Counted from the stretch's first letter, positions 13,771 through 21,942 are shown. The stretch is 23,139 bases of DNA from an uncultured Saprospiraceae bacterium (GCA_937926205.1 CALEYL010000063.1:1-23139), one strand, 5' to 3'. Notes: generated by a model from the letters alone, not told the origin. Numbers and translations are program-made.

Positions 13771-15816
13771 TTATCTTCGTGGAATGATATCAATAACAAC
13801 AGCCCTGTTATAGCTGCGTTCTTCAGGGAACATGTTTTCAAAGGGAGACATTTTTTCATCCTCACCCCATCCTTTTACTTCGAATGAGACGTCACTTCTC
13901 CCTGCTTTTGAAAGGGCAGCTTTTAGAATACCCTGCACTTCATTTGCACGGGCAAGCGACAGTTTTTGGTTATAGGTTGCATCGCCGATAATATCGGTAT
14001 GGCCGTGTATCATGACGGTTGCACCCAGAGGAATTTCCGGCGCGACAATTTCTGTGAGGTATTTTTCATAACTGGCAATGGCCTCCGATTCATCAAATTC
14101 AAAAATCACGCTGTACCGGGTGCCTTCTTCGTTTTTGGGTGGCGTCCAAAGCACTATGTTCGCAGTGGTTTCTTTCCTAAAGATCGCACCGCTTTTTGTT
14201 TGACCAATCATTGTCACTTTGTAGTCGCCCTGTGGACGAACGCCTAATATGGATTTTCCCGGCAGGTATACCTGATCCTGGACAAAGGGTCCAAAACTTT
14301 GCACATCATTTTTTTCATCTCTGATTTCCAAAAACCAGGATGAAAAGGCTTTTTGTGCGCCCTCTGCATTGAAAGAAACATAACTGTCCAGTGGCGCTTC
14401 CATCGGGTAAGCAATACTTACTGGTTTTAAAGGTGCGTTCGGGCCGCTTTGGAACTCCATGAGCAAGGGGGTAGCATTGCTTTCGATAGACACCCTGCGA
14501 TCTCCTTCGCGAAGAAGGTCAAGATCAGAATTACTGTTTGGCTGTTCCGAAGGAATTAAGGGCTTATCCCGTCCCTGGATGTTGATCCTGGAAGGAGCAA
14601 TCCTAAATACATCAACGAGGTATTGCTTGATGGATTCGGCCATAGCCCGGCCATCTTCAGGACCTTTTTCCGAAGACCCAACCAGGGTGATGGCAGCTGA
14701 AGGATTTTTCCCAAGCCGGTCGCCAAGGACATTCAGCACATTGTAATAGACGATCATTTGGCGGGCAGAACGACCCGATAATTTTTTTGGTGCAAAAACT
14801 TCCAATTGGTCTTCCTTGAAGTCTTTAACCTGATTTCTTTTGAGCAGCACGTAGCGTTCGGGGATTTCAGTTGATCCCAGATCAAAAAACACATAGTTGC
14901 GCAGGGGGAAGGTTTCCCTTACCCGGCGATCAAGCTGAATGTTTCTGGGAGCATATACTGAAAACCGGACATCCGGATCGGCTACGGGTACCGTTACCGG
15001 TGTTATTCCGGTTGTCATTTCCGGGTTCTTATGACCGTATCCGAATTTAAGGGCAGCGCCCACTCTCAATGTGCTTATATTCCAGGTTTCAATGGTTCGC
15101 GGCGCCTGGCCCATATAGGGGTGAAATGAAATAAAAGGCGAGAGTACGGCCTGAAACTGATGGTTTTGCGAAGAAAGCGGAATATCAAGTCCGGCGCCAA
15201 CCTGCATGGACAAAAGCGTACTGCGCACATTGCTCAATTCTCCTTTTACCTCGGGCGTAGCTGCCTGTTCCGGGAAGCCGGGATTTTTGCCCAACTTGTA
15301 GGTAAAGCTTTTTTCCATATTGAAAGCCACACGCGGGCCGCCAAACAAATAAAAACCGGAATTGAAAGGCGTTATGCGCAAGTTGGGTTCTACGGTAATA
15401 TAGCCAAGTTTAACAGACAAATCTGCCGGGCAATTACAAGGCGTTGTTTCTGTATTGTACGAACTTTGGCGACCATCATATCCTACCTGCAGGGAAAAGC
15501 CCAATGCAGCGCCCGGAGCCTGGTATTCCAGAAGCGGCGCCAGATAAAGCCCTGCACCATTGCCGTGATCGAATGCAACGGGAGCAGTAAACCCCGAATT
15601 CAACTGCTGTGTGGAACCGCGGTAAAAGTTACCATTGGCAGCGCCTGCAAGGCCGACCCACCATGAAGGTCTGGTATATGGAAAATCCTGCGCCTGAAGT
15701 GGCGCCAGTATTCCGGTCCAGAGGATTGCGCTTAAAACAAGGCATTTAAAGACCTGCGCATGCCGGAACCCTATTGCAAGGGGGCTCGTTATGGTTAAAT
15801 TTGCTATAAAATTCAT
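13771..15816 (-). CDS. OmpA-family outer-membrane protein
   Basis: 681 aa. A signal sequence ends around residue 43 (LAPLQAQ). Residues ~45-260 alternate short beta strands with aromatic ends (WWVGLAGAANGNFYRGSTQQ and similar) and look like a small outer-membrane barrel. A first OmpA-like segment is at ~310-420 (FFDLGSTEIPERY, then VGSSEKGPEDGRAMAESIKQ). After a linker, the true C-terminal OmpA domain is at ~570-681 with VIFEFDESEAI and HGHTDIIGDATYNQKLSLAR, which should bind peptidoglycan. It lies 12 bp after the DUF3494 gene and is presumably in its operon, under the same operator. It probably links the outer membrane to the cell wall. Confidence 0.9.
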   Translation of the reverse strand: MNFIANLTITSPLAIGFRHAQVFKCLVLSAILWTGILAPLQAQDFPYTRPSWWVGLAGAANGNFYRGSTQQLNSGFTAPVAFDHGNGAGLYLAPLLEYQAPGAALGFSLQVGYDGRQSSYNTETTPCNCPADLSVKLGYITVEPNLRITPFNSGFYLFGGPRVAFNMEKSFTYKLGKNPGFPEQAATPEVKGELSNVRSTLLSMQVGAGLDIPLSSQNHQFQAVLSPFISFHPYMGQAPRTIETWNISTLRVGAALKFGYGHKNPEMTTGITPVTVPVADPDVRFSVYAPRNIQLDRRVRETFPLRNYVFFDLGSTEIPERYVLLKRNQVKDFKEDQLEVFAPKKLSGRSARQMIVYYNVLNVLGDRLGKNPSAAITLVGSSEKGPEDGRAMAESIKQYLVDVFRIAPSRINIQGRDKPLIPSEQPNSNSDLDLLREGDRRVSIESNATPLLMEFQSGPNAPLKPVSIAYPMEAPLDSYVSFNAEGAQKAFSSWFLEIRDEKNDVQSFGPFVQDQVYLPGKSILGVRPQGDYKVTMIGQTKSGAIFRKETTANIVLWTPPKNEEGTRYSVIFEFDESEAIASYEKYLTEIVAPEIPLGATVMIHGHTDIIGDATYNQKLSLARANEVQGILKAALSKAGRSDVSFEVKGWGEDEKMSPFENMFPEERSYNRAVVIDIIPRR

Positions 15817-15828
15817 ATTGCTTTGGAT

Positions 15829-16890
15829 TTAAGGTTTGTTGATGATGTTGGTACTACTGAGTACCACCGCGCCATTCAGGACAAACAAATGCCCCGTTAT
15901 GGTTGCCCCCGGATTCATGGTGATGGAAGTCAATGCCAAAAGTGTTCCCTGAAATGCGGTCAGGTTTCCAATCGTTGCTGAGCCGCCAATTTTCCAAAAG
16001 ATGTTTTTAGCCTGAGCGCCTCCTGCAAGGACAACATTGCCGCCTGCTTCGCCTATAGTGGCAAAGTCAGTGGTCACCTGAATAATCCACACCGCACTGG
16101 AATCGCCTTGTGCATCCAGAGTGAGATCGCCGGATTGGATCCGTAGGGCGCTTGTTGATTTGTAAATGCCCGGTAAAAGCGTTTTTCCGCCCAAATCGCC
16201 GCTGACAGCAACAGAAGCTGGGGTAACAGCTGATTCAGCAAAAAGATAAGCATCCGCGAGGTCTGATTTGGCCTGGAGGAGCATGGCGGGCACACCTGAA
16301 GGAGTTGCGTCGTTAGAAGCATAAATTGCTCCGTTAACCACAAGGGCCGGAGGGAAACCGGTAATCGCAGCGCGAATACCCGGAGTTATTCCTACATCCA
16401 TGGAGCGAATTTCACTAATGCCCACGCTGGAAATGCCTGTAGCCGCCAGTATGCCAAACCGCGCGGCTGTTTTGAGATTAACGTTGATTGCGCCCGTGCT
16501 GAAAGTCCACACATAGTCAGTTTGCAAGGCATTGCCGGTGATGTCTTTAACCGATGTATTTACCTTGCCTGTATAGACAATATTGGGCAGCAAAAGACTG
16601 GAGGGCGTAAAAGAAGCCTTTCTGCCGGAGTAGGTAATTGTTCCTGCTACCTGGTTCGACCCAGCCATCAGGGTAATGGACGATGTCGTGATGGTTGCGG
16701 GGGCCATTTCTGTATTAAAAGTTACTGAAATGACCTGATTGAGCGGTACCCCGGCCGTTGTATTTTCGGGGTTGGTAGATTCCACAACCGGGCATACCCC
16801 AAGAATTTCTTTAAAATCATCTTTTTGGCAGCCCCAGATGAAAACAGCCGATACTATAGCAATGGCTGCTAATAGTTTATTATTTCTCAA
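15829..16890 (-). CDS. Ig-like plus DUF3494 (ice-binding-like) lipoprotein
   Basis: 353 aa if started at the TTG at 16890 (RNNKLLAAIAIVSAVFIWGC), which gives a clean lipoprotein signal with Cys21; no ATG is available in this part of the frame. A longer frame to 16929 begins inside the promoter -7 box and is rejected. Residues ~30-130 form a Big_5/SbsA-type Ig-like domain (NPENTTAGVPLNQVISVTFN, ending VWTFSTG). Residues ~140-353 are a DUF3494 beta-solenoid (MDVGITPGIRAAITGFPPA, SGDLGGKTLLPGIYKS, LTLDAQGDSSAVWIIQV, ALTSITMNPGATITG). Some DUF3494 proteins bind ice, but many in non-polar bacteria probably serve as adhesins. Ice binding is not proven here. Co-transcribed with the OmpA-family gene. 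Confidence 0.88.
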   Translation of the reverse strand: MRNNKLLAAIAIVSAVFIWGCQKDDFKEILGVCPVVESTNPENTTAGVPLNQVISVTFNTEMAPATITTSSITLMAGSNQVAGTITYSGRKASFTPSSLLLPNIVYTGKVNTSVKDITGNALQTDYVWTFSTGAINVNLKTAARFGILAATGISSVGISEIRSMDVGITPGIRAAITGFPPALVVNGAIYASNDATPSGVPAMLLQAKSDLADAYLFAESAVTPASVAVSGDLGGKTLLPGIYKSTSALRIQSGDLTLDAQGDSSAVWIIQVTTDFATIGEAGGNVVLAGGAQAKNIFWKIGGSATIGNLTAFQGTLLALTSITMNPGATITGHLFVLNGAVVLSSTNIINKP

Positions 16891-16906
16891 TTGATTGCTT
16901 TTAATA

Positions 16907-16922
16907 GTGAAAGAATTTTCAC
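16907..16922. promoter_or_regulatory. Palindrome in the DUF3494 5' leader
   Basis: GTGAAAGAATTTTCAC, a 6-bp inverted repeat with a 4-nt centre. It is at the same distance from the -7 TTTG as the palindrome in the CsbD-like leader (13474-13489), within a block where the two leaders are nearly identical. Confidence 0.55.
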
Positions 16923-16926
16923 AAAG

Positions 16927-16987
16927 CAAAGGTGCCGGATTTAGCGGGGGGAAGTGTTACACATTTCAGACAAAGAATTGCAAGATT
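16927..16987 (-). promoter_or_regulatory. AraC-type operator and promoter of DUF3494-OmpA
   Basis: Half-sites on the plus strand TTACACATTT (16957-16966) and TTGCAAGATT (16978-16987), 21 bp apart. The -7 box on the minus strand is CACCTTTG (16927-16934), 26 bp from the near half-site to its TTTG. It is the most diverged of the four operators in sequence but identical in spacing. Confidence 0.75.
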
Positions 16988-17004
16988 CATGAATTATTAT
17001 ATTC

Positions 17005-17439
17005 CTACATCCTGTCCATATACCAGTTTAATTGCTTTTCCATTTTTTTATAGCTAAAAATACCTGTGATAATTTTTCGAAGGCGCAAAAAAGCTGTTTC
17101 GCTTTTTACGACGTAATCATGGGCATTGTGGTGCATACAATTCACGGCTACTTCAATTTTATCCTGCTGGGACAGCATGATAACAGGGATATCATCGTTG
17201 TAAGATTTTATTTGATCTAATGTTTCTATTCCGTTCATGGCATTCTCATTTACACCATCAAGATGATAATCCAGAATAATTAAGTCTGGGTTAGCAGGCA
17301 AACCAACAATACAAAGTTCTCCGGTTGCAAACGTTTCAATTTCAAAATCGCCGTGCTCAAGAAATTCAATTTCCAGTAATTTTAAAAAAACAGCATCGTC
17401 GTCTACCAGAAACAGCTTTATTTTATGCCCCTTTTCCAT
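17005..17439 (-). CDS. Single-domain response regulator
   Basis: 144 aa from the ATG at 17439; a longer frame to 17460 lies further inside the kinase gene. A receiver domain fills most of it: acidic DDD at 13-15, phospho-acceptor Asp57 (LIILDYHL), Ser90 in VIMLS and Lys112 (YVVKS). No output domain, only ~30 C-terminal residues ending QLNWYMDRM, so it should act by protein contact, like CheY or Spo0F. It overlaps the hybrid kinase gene by 17 bp and is very likely its partner in a phosphorelay. It is the last gene of the araC-led unit. Confidence 0.88.
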   Translation of the reverse strand: MEKGHKIKLFLVDDDAVFLKLLEIEFLEHGDFEIETFATGELCIVGLPANPDLIILDYHLDGVNENAMNGIETLDQIKSYNDDIPVIMLSQQDKIEVAVNCMHHNAHDYVVKSETAFLRLRKIITGIFSYKKMEKQLNWYMDRM

Positions 17440-19429
17440 GAGTTTGTGTTTTAATGGCATTAAGTTCTTCCTTCAACTCCACACAAGCCTGCACACAAAC
17501 ACTTTCGACTTGCGAAACCAATTCGTGGATTCTTTCCATTTGCTGTTGGGTCTGGGCGTATTCCTGGATTTTTTTCGCCTTATTTTCAATATCGGGACTG
17601 ATGCCCATTATCGAAAACGAAGGGATCATTTTGTGAATTGCCGCATTTAGTGAATCCCAGTTCTTGTCGTCTAAGCTTTGTTTCATAGCAGTTATCAAAG
17701 GCGGCGTTTGTTCCAGGTAAGCGGAGATAATCTCCGCCATTAATACTGGGTTGGATTTGGTCCGCAGTGATAAATAATTCAAATCAATGCATTTTTTTCT
17801 AATGACCTCATCAATAAAGTCCTCTTTTGTATCATCACTTAAATCAGGTCTTGTGACCAATCCCACAATTTTACTGTACAACAACCTTTCGTCAACGGGT
17901 TTTGCGATGTAGTCATTCATGCCAACACTTCTGCATTTTTCCAAATCAACCGTTGTCACATCAGCCGTTAAAGCAATAATGGGAATTTTAGACTTCAAGG
18001 TGTGCCGGATGTGTTCGGTAGCTTCAAAACCGTTCATTTCGGGCATCTGCAGGTCCATCAGGATGATATCATAGGTTTTGCTTTTCAGTTTTTCGATGGC
18101 TATTTTCCCATTTTCGGCAATGTCGCGTTCAAATCCGAAATCATCCAGTATTGTTTTCATGAGCAACTGGTTGAGTTCCATGTCTTCAACCACCAATACT
18201 TTTATGTGTTTGGGCTCTGCATCCAAATCAAGAATGGCTTGTTCCATTTCCGCTTCGGCATTCGTTTTGTCAAAACTCAGGTCAAACCTAAACACGGAAC
18301 CTACTGCAGGTGTGCTCTTTACACTGATGACGCCGCCCTGATTTTCTACCAATTGCTTGGCAATGGCCAATCCCAAACCAGTACCTCCATACAGTCTTGC
18401 AGTAGAACTGGACGCCTGTTGAAAGTTTTCAAAAATCTGCTCTACCTTTTCCGCTTCTATCCCAACGCCGGTATCCGTAACGGAAAATTCGATCTTTACG
18501 GATTTCTCATTTTCACTCAACAGGGCAACCCGGACATGGATGGTTCCTTTTGAAGTGAATTTTACGGCATTGCTGAGAAGGTTAATGATAATCTGGTGCA
18601 GGCGCACCGGGTCGCCAACGAGCACCTCCGGAATATTGGCGTCGTATTCTTTGATCAGGAATAAATTCTTTTCCTGAATTTTTGTTTCAAACAAATGAAG
18701 CATGGCAGATATGGACAATTCCAATTTGAAAGGAGTTTGTTCAAATACCATTTTCCCCGCGTCTACTTTTGCCAGATCGAGAATGTCATTGATGAGTACA
18801 ATTAAGGCGTCGCCGCTGATTTTTATGGCGGTCAGATACTCTTTTTGTTTTGCCGACAACTCCGTTTTCAACAACACTTTTGTAAACCCGATAATGGCAT
18901 TCATGGGCGTCCGAATCTCATGACTCATATTCGACAAAAACTGCTGTTTTGATTTTACGGCATCTACAGCTGTCTGGGTGGCGCTTTCGGCTTTGCTTTT
19001 TGCGTCTTCTGCAAGCAATGCGGCCAATTCTGCGAGTACTTTTGCCTCCGTTAATTCTTTTTCAATTCTTTTTTGTTCCGTGATAACCCTCGCTACGACC
19101 ACAGCCCCCAATACATCCCCCTTTTCATCTCTGTAAACGGAACCGTTAAACAGCACATAGGTTAGTTCTCCGTCTATGACCGTGAGTGGAAAATTTTTGA
19201 CAAAGCCTTCTTTAAATACTTTCCGGTAAACTTCACGGGCCTTTTTGGGCTCAGTGAAATAATCGTCGAAATCAGTGCCTATCAGCTTTTCACGTTCCGA
19301 ACCTGTAATTTCCGCCCATGCTTCGTTCAAATCCGTTATGATGCCTTTCGTACTGATGGTTATCAGGGGATCGAGGCTGGCTTCTATCAGGCTTCTGGCA
19401 TATTGTGATTCTCTTGCTTGTTTTTCCAT
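17423..19429 (-). CDS. Hybrid histidine kinase (PAS-HisKA-HATPase-REC-HPt)
   Basis: 668 aa, no membrane segment, so a cytoplasmic sensor. Order: PAS at ~8-118 (SLIEASLDPLITISTKGIIT), an Ala-rich coiled coil at ~120-162, HisKA with His170 (NMSHEIRTPMNAIIGF), HATPase with the N box at ~283-290 (NLLSNAVK), DTGVGI at 319-324 and GGTGLGLAIAKQL at 348-360. A receiver domain at ~408-525 has Asp459 (IILMDLQMPEMNG) and Lys510. An HPt-like domain at ~560-660 has a candidate His599 (AAIHKMIPSFSIMG). The usual HxxKGxS context is altered, so its activity is less certain. It probably feeds the single-domain regulator that overlaps its end. What it senses is unknown. Confidence 0.93.
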   Translation of the reverse strand: MEKQARESQYARSLIEASLDPLITISTKGIITDLNEAWAEITGSEREKLIGTDFDDYFTEPKKAREVYRKVFKEGFVKNFPLTVIDGELTYVLFNGSVYRDEKGDVLGAVVVARVITEQKRIEKELTEAKVLAELAALLAEDAKSKAESATQTAVDAVKSKQQFLSNMSHEIRTPMNAIIGFTKVLLKTELSAKQKEYLTAIKISGDALIVLINDILDLAKVDAGKMVFEQTPFKLELSISAMLHLFETKIQEKNLFLIKEYDANIPEVLVGDPVRLHQIIINLLSNAVKFTSKGTIHVRVALLSENEKSVKIEFSVTDTGVGIEAEKVEQIFENFQQASSSTARLYGGTGLGLAIAKQLVENQGGVISVKSTPAVGSVFRFDLSFDKTNAEAEMEQAILDLDAEPKHIKVLVVEDMELNQLLMKTILDDFGFERDIAENGKIAIEKLKSKTYDIILMDLQMPEMNGFEATEHIRHTLKSKIPIIALTADVTTVDLEKCRSVGMNDYIAKPVDERLLYSKIVGLVTRPDLSDDTKEDFIDEVIRKKCIDLNYLSLRTKSNPVLMAEIISAYLEQTPPLITAMKQSLDDKNWDSLNAAIHKMIPSFSIMGISPDIENKAKKIQEYAQTQQQMERIHELVSQVESVCVQACVELKEELNAIKTQTHGKGA

Positions 19430-19460
19430 GCTTTATTTTTTTAACTGCCGGAAGCTTGCT

Positions 19461-19655
19461 TCAGGATGCTTCTTTTATTGTGCGAACCAGGCCAATACCG
19501 GCAGAAAAAAACATGATCCCAAGTATGCCATAAATGAAAAGCGATTTAATATCCCTCGTCCCCCCCGATGTATTGTTGAATAAGATGGCCGTGTAGATAA
19601 GGCTGCTTATCCCAAGTAGGGTTAGCAATACGCCAAAGATTTTTTTAATGTCCAT
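19461..19655 (-). CDS. Small two-span membrane protein
   Basis: 64 aa from the ATG at 19655 (MDIKKIFGVLLTLLGISSLI); an upstream ATG at 19676 would add seven residues and overlap the AraC stop. Two membrane spans (about residues 5-24 and 40-58) are joined by a polar loop with NTSGGTRD. Similar small proteins occur in Bacteroidota, with no known function. It lies between the AraC regulator and the hybrid kinase, spaced 17 and 31 bp from them, so it is part of the same operon. Confidence 0.75.
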   Translation of the reverse strand: MDIKKIFGVLLTLLGISSLIYTAILFNNTSGGTRDIKSLFIYGILGIMFFSAGIGLVRTIKEAS

Positions 19656-19672
19656 GTTTTTGTTTTTGCGAT

Positions 19673-20236
19673 TCACCCAATTTCCTCAATTGGGCTTCTT
19701 CGTTTGTCCTTTAATTGTTTAAAGTGAGAAGGAGAAAGGCCGGTCACTTTTTTAAATTGATTGGACAAATGCGCCACACTGCTGTAATTCATTTTCCAGG
19801 CAATTTCTGTGATGTTCAATTCATCATAAATGATCAACTCTTTAATTCGTTCGATTTTATGGGCGATAATAAATTGTTCTATCGTTGTTCCCTGTACTTC
19901 TGAAAATAATTTTGCCAAAAAGGCGTAATCACGCTCCAGTTTTCTGCTCAAATAATCAGAAAAATTAATTTTATTTCCATCATTTGAATGATGAACCATT
20001 ATTACAATGGCATTTTTAATTTTTTCAATTAAAATAGCCCGTTTATCGTCCATTAACTCAAGCCCGGAACTACTGAGCTCCATTTTCAGTTCCTCCCGCT
20101 GTTTAGCAGTGATGTTTTCCATAATTTCCACCTCTCCTAAATCCACAACTATGAAATGCAGTCCAACTTTTTTCAGTGCTTCCTTCGCCGCCATTTTACA
20201 GCGGTTGCTTACCATATATTTAATGTATAATTTCAA
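19673..20236 (-). CDS. AraC-family regulator with HMA-like N terminus
   Basis: 187 aa using a TTG start at 20236; the first ATG (20215) would remove the strand MKLYIKY that relatives retain. The C-terminal half (~95-180) is the AraC DNA-binding domain with two helix-turn-helix parts (DYAFLAKLFSEVQGTTIEQF and NITEIAWKMNYSSVAHLSNQ) and the ending FKKVTGLSPSHFK. Residues 1-~65 (IKYMVSNRCKMAAKEALKKV, then VDLGEVEI) look like a heavy-metal-associated ferredoxin-like fold in which the CxxC is reduced to SxxC, with only Cys13 left. The gene lies behind the same 21-bp-spaced operator as three other units, so autoregulation is expected. First gene of a unit with a membrane protein, hybrid kinase and response regulator. 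It is the best candidate for the protein binding all four sites. Confidence 0.88.
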   Translation of the reverse strand: MKLYIKYMVSNRCKMAAKEALKKVGLHFIVVDLGEVEIMENITAKQREELKMELSSSGLELMDDKRAILIEKIKNAIVIMVHHSNDGNKINFSDYLSRKLERDYAFLAKLFSEVQGTTIEQFIIAHKIERIKELIIYDELNITEIAWKMNYSSVAHLSNQFKKVTGLSPSHFKQLKDKRRSPIEEIG

Positions 20237-20262
20237 TAAAATATGCTTTGTAGAAATACCTG

Positions 20263-20323
20263 TAAAAATACATCTATTTGTCTTTCAAAACCTTACACAA
20301 TTCTGAAGATAAGTTACATCATT
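20263..20323 (-). promoter_or_regulatory. AraC-type operator and promoter of the regulator gene
   Basis: Half-sites on the plus strand TTACACAATT (20293-20302) and TTACATCATT (20314-20323), 21 bp apart. At the expected 26 bp is TATTTTTA (20263-20270), a weak form of TAnnTTTG lacking the last G. TTTTG lies at about the -33 position. Confidence 0.75.
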
Positions 20324-20350
20324 CACACATTTGCGTTTTGAAGACAAGCC

Positions 20351-21514
20351 CTATTCAAGCTTATCCGGCTTTTCATCACGGGGTGAATCCCGCTTGAATG
20401 GCCCCATGAGCCTGGGGATCTTTTTTGAGATGTCGCTGAGATCCAGCTTCAGTTGTAACACAGGTGGCATGGTATCGCCCAGTAAAAAACCCCAGGGTTT
20501 CAAGGATTCAATGCGGTCGAAGAGTAGTTTGAGGATGGCGGTAAGCGGAATAGACAAAAACATGCCGGGGACGCCCCACAAGGCAGCGCCTGCGATCACT
20601 GCAACAAGGCAGACGAGTGCATTGAGTTTCACTTTCGCCCCGACGATTCTGGGAACGATGTAGTTGTTGTCAACGAATTGAATAAACGCATAAAGCGCAA
20701 AAACATAAACGACGTATACCGGCGACTTGGTGACAAAAGCAATGGCCATAAACAGCGCCACTGCGATTATTCCTCCCAGATAAGGAATGATGTTGAGTAG
20801 TGCGCCAATAATACCGATGAGGATAGCGTATTCAATCCCGAGTATCAGCAGCCCGACAGCATTCATGATGGCAACAATGGCAAATTCTGCAAAAAGTCCG
20901 ACGAGATAGCTTTGAATGATGGCTTTGGTTTCCGTAAGTATTTCACTTACCTTAAGGTTGGTTCCCGTACCAAAAAGCTTATGGACAAACTGAACCAAAT
21001 GAGGTTGGTAAAACAAAATCATAAAAATGTAAACCGGGGTTAAAAAAATGATGGCCAGCATTCCGCCCATCGTGGTCAGGGTTATGCCAATTGCGGCGCC
21101 GCTGTTGTTAATCAGTTCTTCTTTTACCTGATTGATCCAGCCGTTGATTTTATACGTGCTGATGTTGAAATATCCGGAAGTCCACTTGATGCTTTGATTC
21201 CACAATGTCTCAAATCGCGTTGCCAATTGGGGCCAGGCCTCGCCCAGAAGGCTCGTTTGTGAAGACAATAAGGCTACCACTGAACTTAGAATTAACAGAG
21301 AGACTGCCAGCACAATGGCAATAGACAAAGCCCGGTTGATGTTTTTCTTTACCAGGTAATTCACTGCCGGGCTAAGGGCAATGGCAATGATGGTGGCATA
21401 AATGATGGGCAGGATAATGTCCTGAGCGATGAAGAGCATGCTGATAAAAACATACAAACCGACAAAAAAAAGCGGCAATTTTACAAAGAAGGGTAATTTC
21501 AGGTGTGCATTCAT
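20351..21514 (-). CDS. AI-2E family transporter (PerM-like)
   Basis: 387 aa, an inner-membrane protein with about eight spans: paired hydrophobic segments at ~10-50 and 60-90, a soluble segment at ~90-145, then a cluster of spans at 150-340. PHLVQFVHKLFGTGTN and GIIGALLNIIPYLGGIIAVA are typical of the family. Members have been linked to export of small molecules or to ion/proton exchange; the substrate cannot be read from sequence. The Arg/Asp/Lys-rich tail is cytoplasmic. Its start overlaps the stop of the preceding gene by 4 bp, and it ends the 22898-20351 unit. The operator of the AraC gene begins right after its stop. Confidence 0.92.
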   Translation of the reverse strand: MNAHLKLPFFVKLPLFFVGLYVFISMLFIAQDIILPIIYATIIAIALSPAVNYLVKKNINRALSIAIVLAVSLLILSSVVALLSSQTSLLGEAWPQLATRFETLWNQSIKWTSGYFNISTYKINGWINQVKEELINNSGAAIGITLTTMGGMLAIIFLTPVYIFMILFYQPHLVQFVHKLFGTGTNLKVSEILTETKAIIQSYLVGLFAEFAIVAIMNAVGLLILGIEYAILIGIIGALLNIIPYLGGIIAVALFMAIAFVTKSPVYVVYVFALYAFIQFVDNNYIVPRIVGAKVKLNALVCLVAVIAGAALWGVPGMFLSIPLTAILKLLFDRIESLKPWGFLLGDTMPPVLQLKLDLSDISKKIPRLMGPFKRDSPRDEKPDKLE

Positions 21515-21933
21515 TTGGCCATTTCTTCATCAAAGGCATCGGCTTCATGATCTCCGGCAGAAAAGCTTTTGGCAATTTTTATGATGCCTGTGGCAACTGA
21601 TTTGACAGCGTCAGGATTGTTCGCAATAAGATTGGTAATACCAAATTGCAAAACTGTGCCGAAAAGTTTTTTTGTCGGGCTGTCAGAAGTACTTTCAAAA
21701 AATACTTTGGAAAGATAACCAACGACCAAACCAGTAGAGGTGCTGATGATTTGGTCGGTCAACCCCTGGTATTCGCCAATTTCTTTGAAGGTGCTTTTAA
21801 TCAGGTTAATGGGTTTTATGCTTTCGTAGGCGAGGTTGAATTGCAGTTTCAGCTCTTCCCGCTCTATGGCCTGTATGCTTTCTAATTGAAGAATGGCAGC
21901 TCTAAGGCCGGCTTCTGAATTTATGGTTTGCAT
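21511..21933 (-). CDS. Protein of unknown function
   Basis: 140 aa. Residues ~1-50 are helical and charged (LESIQAIEREELKLQFNLAY). The segments ~65-80 (IISTSTGLVVGYLSKVFF) and ~90-125 are moderately hydrophobic, compatible with membrane association. The tail is acidic. I do not recognise a family. It is 9 bp after the holin-like gene and overlaps the AI-2E transporter gene by ATGA, so it works or is at least made with these membrane proteins. Confidence 0.75.
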   Translation of the reverse strand: MQTINSEAGLRAAILQLESIQAIEREELKLQFNLAYESIKPINLIKSTFKEIGEYQGLTDQIISTSTGLVVGYLSKVFFESTSDSPTKKLFGTVLQFGITNLIANNPDAVKSVATGIIKIAKSFSAGDHEADAFDEEMAK

Positions 21934-21942
21934 GACATGCCT

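Noticed and set aside
16891..16929. Longer start of the DUF3494 gene at a TTG (reading LCENSFTIK)
   Set aside because: The TTG lies inside the -7 TTTG box of the promoter, so it cannot be in the transcript, and the extension would bury the lipoprotein signal.
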